NCBI RefSeq assembly: GCF_003340555.1
Contig: NZ_QPLJ01000001.1
Location: 372,001 to 436,000 of the forward strand
Length of the DNA stretch: 64,000 bases
Source: Jannaschia formosa
GTDB lineage: Bacteria; Pseudomonadota; Alphaproteobacteria; Rhodobacterales; Rhodobacteraceae
Direction: 5' to 3'
Every line of letters starts with the position of its first letter. Position 1 is the first letter of the stretch. Below are positions 52,423 to 61,700 of the stretch, piece after piece. The translations under genes and the position numbers were made by a program. The notes under the pieces are model-generated. The model saw only the letters and a program-made list of their open reading frames with translations. It ran no database searches and was not told the origin of the DNA.

Positions 52423-52877
52423 CGGACGCGGAAGATGCCCTCGATCTCGACCATCACGCCGAACGGCAGGGATGCCGCCGAGACGGCCGAGCGGGAATGC
52501 TTGCCCGCGTCGCCCAGCACATCCGCCAGCAGATCGGAGGCGCCGTTGATGATCTTGGGCTGCTGGTCGAACTCGGGGGTCGAGTTCACGAAGCCGGTCA
52601 GCTTCACGACCTGCTCCAGCCGGTCGAGATCGCCGCCGCAGGCCGCCTTGACCTGCGCCAGCAGGCTCAGCGCGCAGAGCCGGGCCGCCTCGACCCCCTG
52701 TTCCAGCGTGGCGTCGGCGCCGAGCTTGCCAACCTTCATCCCGCCCGCATCGGCGCTGATCTGGCCCGAAACGAAGAGCAGGTCGCCCGAGCGCACCGTC
52801 GGCACGTAGTTGGCGGCGGGCATCGGCGCGTCGGGCAGCGTGAGGCCGAGCTCGGACAGGCGGACGGTATGGGACAT
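52419..52877 (-). CDS. RidA family protein (YjgF/YER057c/UK114)
   Basis: A 152-residue protein of the RidA superfamily, longer Rid-type. AANYVPTVRSGDLLFVSGQI, AARLCALSLLAQVKAACGGD, VVKLTGFVNSTPEFDQQPKI, and the final [17 protein letters not shown]. Archetypal RidA uses a catalytic Arg to hydrolyse reactive enamines and imines; here no clear Arg105 equivalent is seen, which points to a Rid1-3-like subgroup. ATG 52877; ATGA overlap with the GDPD gene. Confidence 0.9.
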   Translation of the reverse strand: MSHTVRLSELGLTLPDAPMPAANYVPTVRSGDLLFVSGQISADAGGMKVGKLGADATLEQGVEAARLCALSLLAQVKAACGGDLDRLEQVVKLTGFVNSTPEFDQQPKIINGASDLLADVLGDAGKHSRSAVSAASLPFGVMVEIEGIFRVR

Positions 52878-53022
52878 TGGGGACTCCGGCCAATGGTTGC
52901 GATCGACGCTTACATGCCCGCGCCGCCAGCGAAAGGGAAGGGAACCTCCCCTTGACACCGACGCGATTGACGCGACCGCCGGGATCGGCCAGCCCTTCCG
53001 CGCCACCCGGAGGAACCTGCCC

Positions 53023-53478
53023 ATGCCTGCCGTCTCATCCGCCATCCTGATCCCCGTCCTCGTCGTCTTCGCCGTCGGCATCGGGTTCGGCGTGCAGGCG
53101 CCGCTCAATGCGGCCCTCGGCCGCGCCATCGGCGGCGGGGTCGCGGCGGCCTGCGTGTCCTTCGGCGTGGGCTTCGCCGCGCTGCTGGCGCTGACCTTCG
53201 CCTTCGGCCAGGGCGGCGCGCTGGCCGCCTCGGTCCGGCAGCCGCCGCTCCTGCTGGCAGGCGGGCTGCTGGGGGCGTCGGTGGTCTGGGCGATGCTCTG
53301 GTCGGTGCCGACCATCGGCATCCTGACGGCCTTTGCGGCGCTGCTGCTGGGGCAGCTCTCGGCGGCGCTGGTGATGGACGCGATCGGGGCCTTCGCCGCG
53401 CCGGTCCACCCGATCACGCCGACGCGCGTGCTGGCCCTGCTGATGATCGCGGGCGGGTTGATCCTGTCGCGGCTCTGA
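53023..53478 (+). CDS. DMT-type membrane protein (DUF606/YdcZ-like)
   Basis: A 151-residue membrane protein with five hydrophobic segments (ILIPVLVVFAVGIGFGVQAP, AAACVSFGVGFAALLALTFA, LLLAGGLLGASVVWAMLW, PTIGILTAFAALLLGQLSAA, LLMIAGGLILSRL). AVGIGFGVQAPLNAALGRAI is the DUF606 hallmark. These proteins work as half-size DMT exporters, often as dimers. ATG 53023 has GGAGG upstream. Divergent from ridA across 145 bp. Confidence 0.88.
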   Translation: MPAVSSAILIPVLVVFAVGIGFGVQAPLNAALGRAIGGGVAAACVSFGVGFAALLALTFAFGQGGALAASVRQPPLLLAGGLLGASVVWAMLWSVPTIGILTAFAALLLGQLSAALVMDAIGAFAAPVHPITPTRVLALLMIAGGLILSRL

Positions 53479-53670
53479 CCCGCCGGTCTCCCGACCATCG
53501 GGAGACCGCAGACGGCTCGCCCCCCGACCATTCCCCGGCCGCCTCGGCCCGGAATTGTCCGGGCCCGGCACGGAACGCGCCCTCGGCATCCCGGCCGAAG
53601 GCGACCTCTCGGCCGGCCCGTCCGCGCCCGCCTTTGGAGGCCGCCGAACGACCACCCGGCCGGCCGATCC

Positions 53671-53830
53671 CGCCCCCTCATCTCGCCCCAAATACCTCGG
53701 GGTAGTCGGCCGCAGGCCGACGGGGGCGGAGCCCCCTCCAACCTCCGCCCGCCAGAGCCTCCCCCCGGCGCAATGCGCGGCCGAAGGCCCGGAGGGGCGG
53801 GGGTTCGATGCCCCCGCCCCTCCGCCCCCC
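53671..53830. repeat. Dispersed convergent-junction repeat, copy 2
   Basis: Core CCAAATACCTCGGGG at 53688-53702, hairpin GGGGGC-GGA-GCCCCC at 53722-53736, GGCCGAAGGCC and TCGATGCCCCC blocks after it, ending at the stop of the minus-strand dapD. Same block order as copy 1. The rest of the gap, 53479-53670, is G+C-rich with no ORF or motif I can support. Confidence 0.7.
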
Positions 53831-53831
53831 G

Positions 53832-54680
53832 TCAGTCGCGCAGAAGCTCGTTGATCGAGGTCTTCGAGCGCGTCCTCTCGTCCACCTGCTTGACGATCAC
53901 CGCGCAGTAGAGGTTTGGCGCCGCCAGCCCGTTCCCCATCGTGCCGTTGCCGGGCATCGAGCCCGCCACGACCACCGAATAGGGCGGCACCTCGCCATAG
54001 GTGATCTCGCCGGTGATGCGGTTCACGATCTTCGTCGACTTGCCGATGAAGACCCCCATGCCCAGCACCGAGCCTTCGCGGACGATGCAGCCCTCGACCA
54101 CCTCGGAACGCGCCCCGATGAAGCAGTTGTCCTCGATGATCGTGGGGCCGGCCTGCATCGGCTCCAGCACCCCGCCGATGCCGACGCCGCCCGACAGGTG
54201 GACGTTCTTGCCGATCTGCGCACAGGATCCGACGGTGGCCCAGGTATCGACCATGGTCCCGGTGTCGACATAGGCGCCCAGGTTCACGAAGGACGGCATC
54301 AGCACCACGCCCGGCGCGATATAGGCCGAGCGGCGCACGATGCAGTTCGGCACCGCGCGGAAGCGCGCCTGCTCCCAGCGGGCGGCGTTCCAGCCGTTGA
54401 ACTTGCTGTCGACCTTGTCCCACCAGGACCCGTCCTGCGGGCCGCCGGACTGAAGCTCCATGTCCTTGAGGCGGAAGCCCAGCAGCACCGCCTTCTTCGC
54501 CCATTGGTTGACGTGCCAGTCGCCGGTCTCGGACCGCTCGGCGACGCGCAGGGCGCCGGTGTCGAGCGCGTCGAGGGTATGTTCGATGGCCTCGCGCGCC
54601 TCGCCGGTGGTCTGGGGCGTGATCGTGTCGCGGGCCTCCCAGGCGGCTTCGATCGCGGCTTCGAGCTGTTGGTTGGACAT
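53832..54680 (-). CDS. dapD: Tetrahydrodipicolinate N-succinyltransferase
   Basis: A 282-residue trimeric left-handed beta-helix enzyme that adds succinyl to tetrahydrodipicolinate in the DAP branch of lysine and peptidoglycan synthesis. The N-terminal helices ([35 protein letters not shown]) are followed by hexapeptide repeats ([60 protein letters not shown]). The C-terminus [10 protein letters not shown] is typical. The length is normal (274-284). It ends against repeat copy 2. Confidence 0.96.
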   Translation of the reverse strand: MSNQQLEAAIEAAWEARDTITPQTTGEAREAIEHTLDALDTGALRVAERSETGDWHVNQWAKKAVLLGFRLKDMELQSGGPQDGSWWDKVDSKFNGWNAARWEQARFRAVPNCIVRRSAYIAPGVVLMPSFVNLGAYVDTGTMVDTWATVGSCAQIGKNVHLSGGVGIGGVLEPMQAGPTIIEDNCFIGARSEVVEGCIVREGSVLGMGVFIGKSTKIVNRITGEITYGEVPPYSVVVAGSMPGNGTMGNGLAAPNLYCAVIVKQVDERTRSKTSINELLRD

Positions 54681-54818
54681 GGGGCGCGGGCTCCGGGGCG
54701 GTTTCGGGATCGCGCCCGTCTAGCGGCGGCGGCCCCGTGGGGCAATGGCGGCGGGGCTTGCGGGGCCTGCGCAGGCGGGTCAGGGGTCGATCAGTCGAGG
54801 CGATCAGGGGACCGGTTT

Positions 54819-55724
54819 GTGATAAGGAACCGCATCACGCTCAAGCAGCTCGAGGCCTTCGCCCAGGTCGTCGACACGGGCAGCTTTCGCGCCGCCGCCT
54901 CGGTGCTGGGCACCACGCAGCCCAACATATCCGCCCGCATCGCGGCGCTGGAAGCGCTGCTCGACACGCGGCTTCTGCACCGGGACGCAGGCTCCGTGCG
55001 CCTGACCGAAGCGGGCGCCGCCCTGCTGGAGCGCGCCCGCGCCGTCCTGCGTGCCGCCGAGGCCCTGCTGGAGCAGGCCGATCGCCGCGACCTCATCGAG
55101 GAGCGCCTGCGCCTCGGCGTCACCGAACTGGTCGCCTGCACCTGGCTGCGCCCCTATCTGCGCGCCCTGCGCGGCCTCTACCCGTCGCTGCGGATCGAGC
55201 TGGAGGTGGACCTGTCCTCGCAGGTGCTGCGTGGCCTCGCCGAAGGGCGCCTCGACCTCGTGCTGGCCAACGGTCCCTTCGGGCCGGACGCCCCGGGCGC
55301 CGTGCCGCTGGGCGCCTGCCCCTATCTCTGGGTCGCCACGCCCGCCCTGGCCGCGGGGCTGCCGCAGGGCGACGCGCTGGACCGTCTCTTCACGGGCCAT
55401 GTCCTGACCCATGCGCGCGACACCGAGGCCGTCCGCAGCCTCGCGGCAGAGGCCGAGCGGCGCGGCCTGCCTGCCGCGCGCCTGGCCCATTCCAGCGCGC
55501 TGACGGCCGCCGCCGCCATGGCGCAGGACGGGATGGGCGCCGCCCTTCTGCCCGAGGCGCTGGTGCGCGACGATCTCGCGCGCGGCACGCTCGTCGCCCT
55601 GCCCTGCGACTGGCACCCCGCGCCGCTGATCTTCGAGGCCCGCTACGATCCCGCCCGCGCGCCCCGCTTCGTCTCGCGCGCGGCGGAACTGGCGGCCGGG
55701 ATCGCGAAGGATAAGGAATCCTGA
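54819..55724 (+). CDS. LysR family transcriptional regulator
   Basis: A 301-residue LTTR. ITLKQLEAFAQVVDTGSFRA and LGTTQPNISARIAALEALLD form the HTH; residues about 90-300 are the effector domain. The start is GTG 54819 (VIRNRITLKQL); the frame upstream is noncoding-looking. It stands 78 bp before the hydantoinase genes on the same strand and is therefore their likely regulator or first gene of the operon. The effector is unknown. Confidence 0.88.
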   Translation: MIRNRITLKQLEAFAQVVDTGSFRAAASVLGTTQPNISARIAALEALLDTRLLHRDAGSVRLTEAGAALLERARAVLRAAEALLEQADRRDLIEERLRLGVTELVACTWLRPYLRALRGLYPSLRIELEVDLSSQVLRGLAEGRLDLVLANGPFGPDAPGAVPLGACPYLWVATPALAAGLPQGDALDRLFTGHVLTHARDTEAVRSLAAEAERRGLPAARLAHSSALTAAAAMAQDGMGAALLPEALVRDDLARGTLVALPCDWHPAPLIFEARYDPARAPRFVSRAAELAAGIAKDKES

Positions 55725-55802
55725 TTGCCCCGCACGAATAAATCGATTTGCGATCCCCCGCGCCCTCGGGCTCAGTGACGGCGCAGCAACCGGAGGCCCG
55801 CC

Positions 55803-57881
55803 ATGTCAGACCCGTCGATCCGCCTGGGCGTCGATATCGGGGGCACCTTCACCGACGTCGTGCTGGAGTTCGGCGGCGAGCTCGTCTCGACCAAGGTGCT
55901 CACGACCTATGCCGCGCCCGAGGACGCGATCCTCGACGGGATGGCCCGGGTCTGCGCCAAGGCTGGAATCGCGCCGGACCGGATCGGGCAGGTCATCCAC
56001 GGCACGACGCTCGCCACCAACGCCCTGATCGAGCGGCGTGGCGCGAAGACGGCGCTGATCACGACCGAGGGCTTCCGGGACGTGATCGAGATGCGTACCG
56101 AAAGCCGGTTCGAGCAATACGACCTGAACCTGAAGCTGCCCGAGCCGCTCCTGCCGCGCGAGATGCGCTTCACCGTGCCGGAGCGGGTGAACGCCCGCGG
56201 CGAGACGCTGATCCCGCTCGACCGCGCCGCCGTCGAGGCGGTGGTGGATCGCGTCGCGGAGACGGGTGCCGAGAGCGTCGCGGTGGGGCTGATCCATTCC
56301 TATCTCGACCCCGCGCATGAACGGCTCGTCCGCGACGTGCTGGCCGAGCGGATGCCGGGCGCCTCGGTCTCGATCTCCTCCGAGGTCTCGCCGCAGATGC
56401 GCGAATACGAGCGCTTCAACACCGTCGTCGCCAATGCCTACGTCAAGCCGCTCATGGCCTCCTATCTCGGCCGGCTGGAGGCGCGGATGGCCGAGGCCGG
56501 GGCGACCTGCCCGATCTTCCTGATGCATTCCGGCGGCGGGATCATGTCGCTGGCCGACGCCGCCGCCTTCCCGGTCCGGCTGGTCGAATCCGGACCCGCC
56601 GGCGGCGCGGTCTTCGCCGCAGACATCGCGGCGCGGCACGGGCTGACCAAGGTGCTCAGCTTCGACATGGGCGGGACGACAGCGAAGATCTGCCTCATCA
56701 AGGACGGCGCGCCCAAGACGGCCCGCGTCTTCGAGGTGGCGCGCAGCTACCGCTTCAAGAAGGGCTCGGGCATGCCGATCTCGATCCCGGTCATCGATAT
56801 GGTCGAGATCGGGGCGGGCGGCGGCTCGCTGGCCTCGGTCGATGCGATGCGCCAGATCCGCGTCGGCCCCGAGAGCGCCGGGTCGGAGCCCGGGCCCGCC
56901 TGCTACGGGCGCGGCGGCACCCGGCCCGGCGTCACCGACGCCGACCTGATCCTCGGCAAGCTCGACCCCGACAATTTCGCGGGCGGGTCGATCCCGCTCC
57001 ACTCCGATGCCTCCGAGACGGCGCTCGTCGCCCATGTCGGCGAGACGCTGGGCATGGACGCCTCCGAGGCCGCCTTCGGCGTGGCCGAGGTGGTGGACGA
57101 GACCATGGCCAACGCCGCCCGCGTCCACGCCGTCGAGAACGGGGAGGAACTGTCGGACTACACCATGATCGCCTTCGGCGGCGCGGCCCCGCTCCATGCC
57201 GGGCGGCTCTGCGAGAAGCTGGGCATCTCGCGCTGCCTCGTCCCGCCCGGGGCGGGCGTGGGCAGCGCCATCGGCTTCCTGCGCGCGCCCTTCAGCTTCG
57301 AGGCGACGCGCTCGGTCTACATGCGGCTGGGCGCCTTCGACGCGGACGCGATCCGCACCCTGCTGGCGGAGCTGGAGACGCAGGCCACCGGCTTCGTGCG
57401 GACCTGCGACGCGACGGCCCCGATCGCGGCGGAAGCCAAGGTCTACATGCGCTATTCCGGCCAGGGCTGGGAGATTCCGGTGGCCCTGACGCCGGAGCAG
57501 GCCGCCGACCCCGATGCCGCGACCTTCAAGGAACTGTTCGAGGCCGATTACACCAAGCTCTTCGGCCGCACCGTCGCGGGGATGGAGATCGAGATCACCG
57601 TCTGGTCGGTCAACGCGACGACCGAACGCCCCGCCGCCACCCCCGTCGAGGATACCGGCATGACCGGGGAGGCCCGCCCCACCGGCACCCGCACCCTGTT
57701 CGACCCCGCCCGTGCCGCCCGGATGGACGCCGCCGTGATCCCCCGCGCCTCCATGCCGCCGGGCACCCGCGCGCGCGGCCCCGCCCTCGTCACCGAGGAC
57801 GAGACCACCATCGTCGTCCCCGCCAGCCGCGACGCGATCTGCCGCGCGGATGGCTGCATCGACCTCATCGCGAAGGACTGA
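55803..57881 (+). CDS. Hydantoinase/oxoprolinase subunit A
   Basis: A 692-residue ATP-dependent hydrolase subunit (HyuA/OplA-N). LGVDIGGTFTDVVLEFGGEL is the acetate/sugar-kinase-like phosphate loop, VIHGTTLATNALIERRGAKT, the central LMHSGGGIMSLADAA, LVESGPAGGAVFAADIA, VLSFDMGGTTAKICLIKDG and YTMIAFGGAAPLHAGRLCEK are signatures. With subunit B it opens hydantoins, 5-oxoproline or N-methylhydantoin using ATP, or carboxylates acetone-like ketones; the substrate cannot be told. Three bp separate it from subunit B. Confidence 0.93.
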   Translation: MSDPSIRLGVDIGGTFTDVVLEFGGELVSTKVLTTYAAPEDAILDGMARVCAKAGIAPDRIGQVIHGTTLATNALIERRGAKTALITTEGFRDVIEMRTESRFEQYDLNLKLPEPLLPREMRFTVPERVNARGETLIPLDRAAVEAVVDRVAETGAESVAVGLIHSYLDPAHERLVRDVLAERMPGASVSISSEVSPQMREYERFNTVVANAYVKPLMASYLGRLEARMAEAGATCPIFLMHSGGGIMSLADAAAFPVRLVESGPAGGAVFAADIAARHGLTKVLSFDMGGTTAKICLIKDGAPKTARVFEVARSYRFKKGSGMPISIPVIDMVEIGAGGGSLASVDAMRQIRVGPESAGSEPGPACYGRGGTRPGVTDADLILGKLDPDNFAGGSIPLHSDASETALVAHVGETLGMDASEAAFGVAEVVDETMANAARVHAVENGEELSDYTMIAFGGAAPLHAGRLCEKLGISRCLVPPGAGVGSAIGFLRAPFSFEATRSVYMRLGAFDADAIRTLLAELETQATGFVRTCDATAPIAAEAKVYMRYSGQGWEIPVALTPEQAADPDAATFKELFEADYTKLFGRTVAGMEIEITVWSVNATTERPAATPVEDTGMTGEARPTGTRTLFDPARAARMDAAVIPRASMPPGTRARGPALVTEDETTIVVPASRDAICRADGCIDLIAKD

Positions 57882-57884
57882 CCC

Positions 57885-59552
57885 ATGCCATCCGACGTCG
57901 CCCATCAGGTCATGTGGAACCGCCTCATCTCGGTCGTGGAGGAGCAGGCGCAGGCCCTCGTCCGCACTGCCTTCAGCACCTCCGTCCGCGAGGCGGGGGA
58001 TCTGTCCGCCGGGGTCTACGATGCCGAAGGACGCATGCTGGCGCAGGCCGTCACCGGCACACCCGGCCATGTCAACGCGATGGCAGACGCCGTCGCGCAC
58101 TTCATCCGCGAGATCGGCCCGATGGCCGAGGGCGACGTCTACCTGACCAACGATCCGTGGATGGGCACTGGCCATCTGCACGACATCACGATGGTCACGC
58201 CGTCCTTCCACAAGGGCCAGCTCGTCGGCTTCTTCGCCTGCACCGCCCATGTCGTCGATATCGGCGGGCGCGGCTTCGGCGCCGACGGCAATTCCGTCTA
58301 CGAGGAAGGGCTCTACCTGCCGATCATGCGTTTCGCCGACCGGGGCCGCGTCGACGAGACGCTGATCCGCATCGTGCGCGGCAACGTGCGGGAGCCCGAC
58401 CAGCTGGTCGGCGACCTCTACGCGCTGGCCGCCTGCAACGAGATCGGCCACCGCCGCCTGACCCAGATGATGGAGGAGTTCGGGCTGGACGACCTGACCG
58501 GCATCGCGGCCTTCATCCTCGACAATTCCCGCCGCGCCACGCTGGAGCGGATTGCCGCCCTGCCCCGCACCTCGGCCGAGGGCGAGATGACCGTCGACGG
58601 GTTCGACAAGCCGATCACGCTCCGCTGCCGCATCACGGTCGAGGAGGACCGGATCCTCACCGATTTCGCGGGCACCTCGGGCGTCGACCCGAAGGGCATC
58701 AACTGTCCGATGGTCTATACCAAGGCCTATGCCTGCTACGCGCTGAAGGTCGCCATCGCGCCCGAGATCCCGAACAATGCGGCCTCGCTCGCGCCATTCG
58801 AAGTGACCGCGCCCGAAGGCACCATCGTCAACGCGACCCATCCCGCGCCGGTCGCCCTGCGCCACATCGTCGGGCATTTCGTCCCCGACGTCGTCTTCGA
58901 CGCCTTCGACCGTATCGTCCCCGGCGTGGTGCCCGCCGAGGGCGCGGGGTGCCTGTGCAACTTCCAGGTCTCGCTGCGCCCCCTGCCGGGAACGCAGGGA
59001 CGCCGCTCCGAGGTGCTGACCTTCAATTCCGGGGGCTCGGGCGCGCGGCCCGGGCTCGACGGGCTGAACGCGACGGCCTTCCCTTCAGGCGTGATGACCA
59101 TGCCCATCGAGGCGACCGAACATGCCGGCCCCGTCATCATCTGGCGGAAGGAGCTGCGCGAGGGCTCCGGCGGGGCCGGGGCGACGCGCGGGGGCCTCGG
59201 CCAGCACATGGAGGTCGGCGCGCGCGACGGCTATGCGTTCGACATCCAGGCGATGCTCGACCGCGTCGACCATCCGGCACGCGGGCGGCGCGGCGGCAGG
59301 CCCGGGGCGCCGACGACCATCGCGCTGGACGACGGGACGCCGATGCGCGGCAAGGGCCGCCAGTCGGTGCCCCCGGGCGCGCGCGTCGTCATGGCCTTCC
59401 CCGGCGGCGCAGGCTACGGCCCGGCGGAGGAGCGCGACCCGGCGCTCGTCGCCCGCGATCTGCGGCGCGGCTACATCTCGGCCGAGGACGCGGCCCGCGA
59501 CCATGGGCTTTCGGAGGCGCAGATCGCGGTCGCGCTGGACCGGGAGGGATGA
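57885..59552 (+). CDS. Hydantoinase/oxoprolinase subunit B
   Basis: A 555-residue partner subunit (HyuB). WNRLISVVEEQAQALVRTAF, REAGDLSAGVYDAEGRMLAQ, GTPGHVNAMADAV, GDVYLTNDPWMGTGHLHDIT, HVVDIGGRGFGADGN and the late FNSGGSGARPGLDGLNATAF, GGAGYGPAEERDP are all family hallmarks. The C-terminal RGYISAEDAARDHGL is the usual end. Its stop overlaps the start of the YcaQ-like gene as ATGA, which is an unusual partner. Confidence 0.94.
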   Translation: MPSDVAHQVMWNRLISVVEEQAQALVRTAFSTSVREAGDLSAGVYDAEGRMLAQAVTGTPGHVNAMADAVAHFIREIGPMAEGDVYLTNDPWMGTGHLHDITMVTPSFHKGQLVGFFACTAHVVDIGGRGFGADGNSVYEEGLYLPIMRFADRGRVDETLIRIVRGNVREPDQLVGDLYALAACNEIGHRRLTQMMEEFGLDDLTGIAAFILDNSRRATLERIAALPRTSAEGEMTVDGFDKPITLRCRITVEEDRILTDFAGTSGVDPKGINCPMVYTKAYACYALKVAIAPEIPNNAASLAPFEVTAPEGTIVNATHPAPVALRHIVGHFVPDVVFDAFDRIVPGVVPAEGAGCLCNFQVSLRPLPGTQGRRSEVLTFNSGGSGARPGLDGLNATAFPSGVMTMPIEATEHAGPVIIWRKELREGSGGAGATRGGLGQHMEVGARDGYAFDIQAMLDRVDHPARGRRGGRPGAPTTIALDDGTPMRGKGRQSVPPGARVVMAFPGGAGYGPAEERDPALVARDLRRGYISAEDAARDHGLSEAQIAVALDREG

Positions 59553-60751
59553 CGGCGCCGCGCCGCCTCGACAACCGCGCGGCGCGCGCGCTTTTCCTCG
59601 CCCGCCACGGGCTGGCCGAGCCGCCCTCCGGTCCCGGGCGCGGCGCCGACTTGGCGGGGGTGATCGACCGGCTGGGCTTCGTCCAGCTCGATTCGATCGC
59701 CACCGTCGCCCGCGCGCAGCACATGATCCTGCATGCCCGCCGCACCGCCTATCGCGCGCCCGCGCTCGCCACATTGCACGACCGCGACCGGGGCCTGTTC
59801 GAGCACTGGACCCACGATGCCAGCATCCTGCCGATGCGCTTCTTCCCCTACTGGAGGCTGAAGTTCGCGCGCTACGCCGATCCCGACAACACGCGCTGGC
59901 GCCACTGGCACGATACGCATGAGGGCAAGCTGGACGAGGTGCTGGAGCGGATCGCGCGGGACGGGCCCTGTTCGTCCTCGGATGTCGGCGCGGACGAGGC
60001 GCGTGGCTCGGGCGGGTGGTGGGAGTGGCACCCGTCCAAGGCGGCGCTCGAATATCTCTGGCGCTGCGGGCGGCTGACGGTGGTGCGGAGGCAGCATTTC
60101 CGCAAGGTATACGACCTGACCGAGAACGTCGTGCCCCCGGAATATCTGAACGCCTTCGTGCCCGACGACGAGGTGATCGACTGGGCCTGCGGCGCGGCGC
60201 TCGACCGGCTGGGCTTCGCCACCCCGGGCGAGCTGGCTGCCTTCTGGGAACTGGTCACGCCCGCCGAGGCACGGCACTGGTGCGACGGCGCCGCGCGGCG
60301 CGGCGAGATCGTGCCGGCCGAGATCGCCTGCGCCGACGGACGGGTCCGGCGCGTCTGGATGCGCCCCGACGCGCTGGACGAGGTCCCACCCGAGGCGCCG
60401 CGCCGGATGCGCGTCCTCTCGCCCTTCGACCCGGCCCTTCGCGACCGCAAGCGGGCCGAGCGGCTGTTCGGCTTCCACTACCGGATCGAGATCTTCGTGC
60501 CCGAGGCGCAGCGCCGCTACGGCTACTACGTCTTCCCGCTGCTGGAAGGCGACCGCCTCGTCGGCCGCATCGACATGAAGGCCGAGCGCGACGCGGATCG
60601 GCTCGCCGTCCGCGCGCTCTGGCCAGAGCGGGGAGCGCGCTTCGGCGCCGGACGGATCGCACGGCTGGAGGCGGCGCTGGAGCGGACCGCGCGGCTGGCA
60701 GGGGTGGCCCGAATCGCCTTCGCGGAGGGCTGGCTGCGGGACCCGCGCTGA
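59549..60751 (+). CDS. YcaQ/AlkZ-like winged-helix DNA glycosylase
   Basis: A 400-residue HTH_42 protein. DNRAARALFLARHGLAEPP is the first helix pair; LGFVQLDSIATVARAQHMIL holds a Q-x-D motif at QLD, as in the E. coli YcaQ branch, versus Q-x-Q in AlkZ proteins that unhook antibiotic crosslinks. YWRLKFARYADPDNTRWRHW, VLSPFDPALRDRKRAERLFG, FHYRIEIFVPEAQRRYGYYV and VGRIDMKAERDADRL complete the three winged domains. Probable role: removal of bulky alkyl adducts or crosslinks. ATG 59549 overlaps the HyuB stop. Confidence 0.88.
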   Translation: MTAPRRLDNRAARALFLARHGLAEPPSGPGRGADLAGVIDRLGFVQLDSIATVARAQHMILHARRTAYRAPALATLHDRDRGLFEHWTHDASILPMRFFPYWRLKFARYADPDNTRWRHWHDTHEGKLDEVLERIARDGPCSSSDVGADEARGSGGWWEWHPSKAALEYLWRCGRLTVVRRQHFRKVYDLTENVVPPEYLNAFVPDDEVIDWACGAALDRLGFATPGELAAFWELVTPAEARHWCDGAARRGEIVPAEIACADGRVRRVWMRPDALDEVPPEAPRRMRVLSPFDPALRDRKRAERLFGFHYRIEIFVPEAQRRYGYYVFPLLEGDRLVGRIDMKAERDADRLAVRALWPERGARFGAGRIARLEAALERTARLAGVARIAFAEGWLRDPR

Positions 60752-60775
60752 ACGCGTGATCGGTGCCGGTCTCGG

Positions 60776-61171
60776 CTATCCCGCGCGGACAGGCACCATG
60801 GTGCCCAGCGCGGTCGCCACATGCGCCCCGTCGTCGCCATGCACATCCGCAGCGATGGCGATCAGCCGCCGCCCCGGCCGGATGACGCGTCCCTCGGCCA
60901 CGAGCAGCCCGCGCGCGGGCGCCAGCAGCGAGATGCGGAACTCGGAGGTCACGACCTCCTGCCCCTCCTCCATCGTGGTCAGCGCGGCATAGCCCGCCGC
61001 CGAATCGGCCAGCGCGAAGGTCAGGCCGGCATGGCCGAACCCGTGCTGCTGGGCGGTGGCCGGCGTCACCTCGGCCTCGATCCGCACCCGACCCGGCGCG
61101 ACCTCGACCAGCCGGGCGCCGAGCGTGGCCATCAGCCCCTGACGCGCGAAACTGTCCCTGATCCGGTCCAT
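60776..61171 (-). CDS. PaaI-type hotdog thioesterase
   Basis: A 131-residue hotdog-fold acyl-CoA thioesterase. HGFGHAGLTFALADSAAGYA is the PaaI signature, with the catalytic Asp in ALADSAAG and the HGG-like turn replaced by HAG; VTSEFRISLLAPARG is the central strand. ATG 61171 (MDRIRDSFARQGLMATLGAR) is chosen; the longer frame overlaps the neighbour and lacks a ribosome site. It sits 7 bp after another thioesterase gene, a two-gene unit of relatives. Confidence 0.86.
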   Translation of the reverse strand: MDRIRDSFARQGLMATLGARLVEVAPGRVRIEAEVTPATAQQHGFGHAGLTFALADSAAGYAALTTMEEGQEVVTSEFRISLLAPARGLLVAEGRVIRPGRRLIAIAADVHGDDGAHVATALGTMVPVRAG

Positions 61172-61178
61172 CGGCGCC

Positions 61179-61652
61179 TTACCGGGTGAGCACGAGGCAG
61201 GTGGTCGAGCCGGTCGCGTAGAGCCTGCCGTCCTCGGCCCCCCGGATCTCGCCATTCGCCACCCCGGTGGAGCGGCCTGCATGCTGGACGGTGCCTTCGC
61301 AGACGATCTCGGACCCCGGCGGAATCGCCCGGATCACGTTCACCCTGTATTCCAGCGTCGTGTAGGCCGTGCCCCGGGCCAGCGTGGTCTGGACGGCGCA
61401 GGCCATCGCGCTGTCCAGAAGCGTCCCGTACCAGCCGCCATGCACTGTGCCGAGCGGATTGAGATGGTCGAAGAGCGGGGTGCCCCGGAACACGACCCGC
61501 CCCGGTTCCGCCTCGGTCAGGCGGTAGTTCAGCGTGCGGGCGATGGGCGGCTGCGGCAGGCGGCCGTCGCGCATGGCCTGGATGAACTCCAGCCCGGACA
61601 TCGCCAGCAGCTGCTCGCGCGTGGCGAGGTCGTCTTCCGTCTCTGCGAACAT
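61179..61652 (-). CDS. PaaI-type hotdog thioesterase
   Basis: A 157-residue hotdog-fold protein. LNPLGTVHGGWYGTLLDSAM carries the HGG turn and catalytic Asp; AYTTLEYRVNVIRAIPPGSE is the central strand pair. The front helix (LLAMSGLEFIQAMRDGRLPQ) is typical of the branch acting on aromatic or medium-chain acyl-CoA, the substrate unknown. It is the first of two thioesterase genes and lies 48 bp after metF on the same strand. Confidence 0.9.
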   Translation of the reverse strand: MFAETEDDLATREQLLAMSGLEFIQAMRDGRLPQPPIARTLNYRLTEAEPGRVVFRGTPLFDHLNPLGTVHGGWYGTLLDSAMACAVQTTLARGTAYTTLEYRVNVIRAIPPGSEIVCEGTVQHAGRSTGVANGEIRGAEDGRLYATGSTTCLVLTR

Positions 61653-61700
61653 GGCCCCTCCGACGTCGCGCGCCGGACGGCTATAGCCGCGTGTCGCGGC

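Noticed and set aside
55806-58877. A 1023-codon open frame on the minus strand
   Set aside because: Shadow of the hydantoinase genes; no motif, and both sense frames carry clear family signatures.
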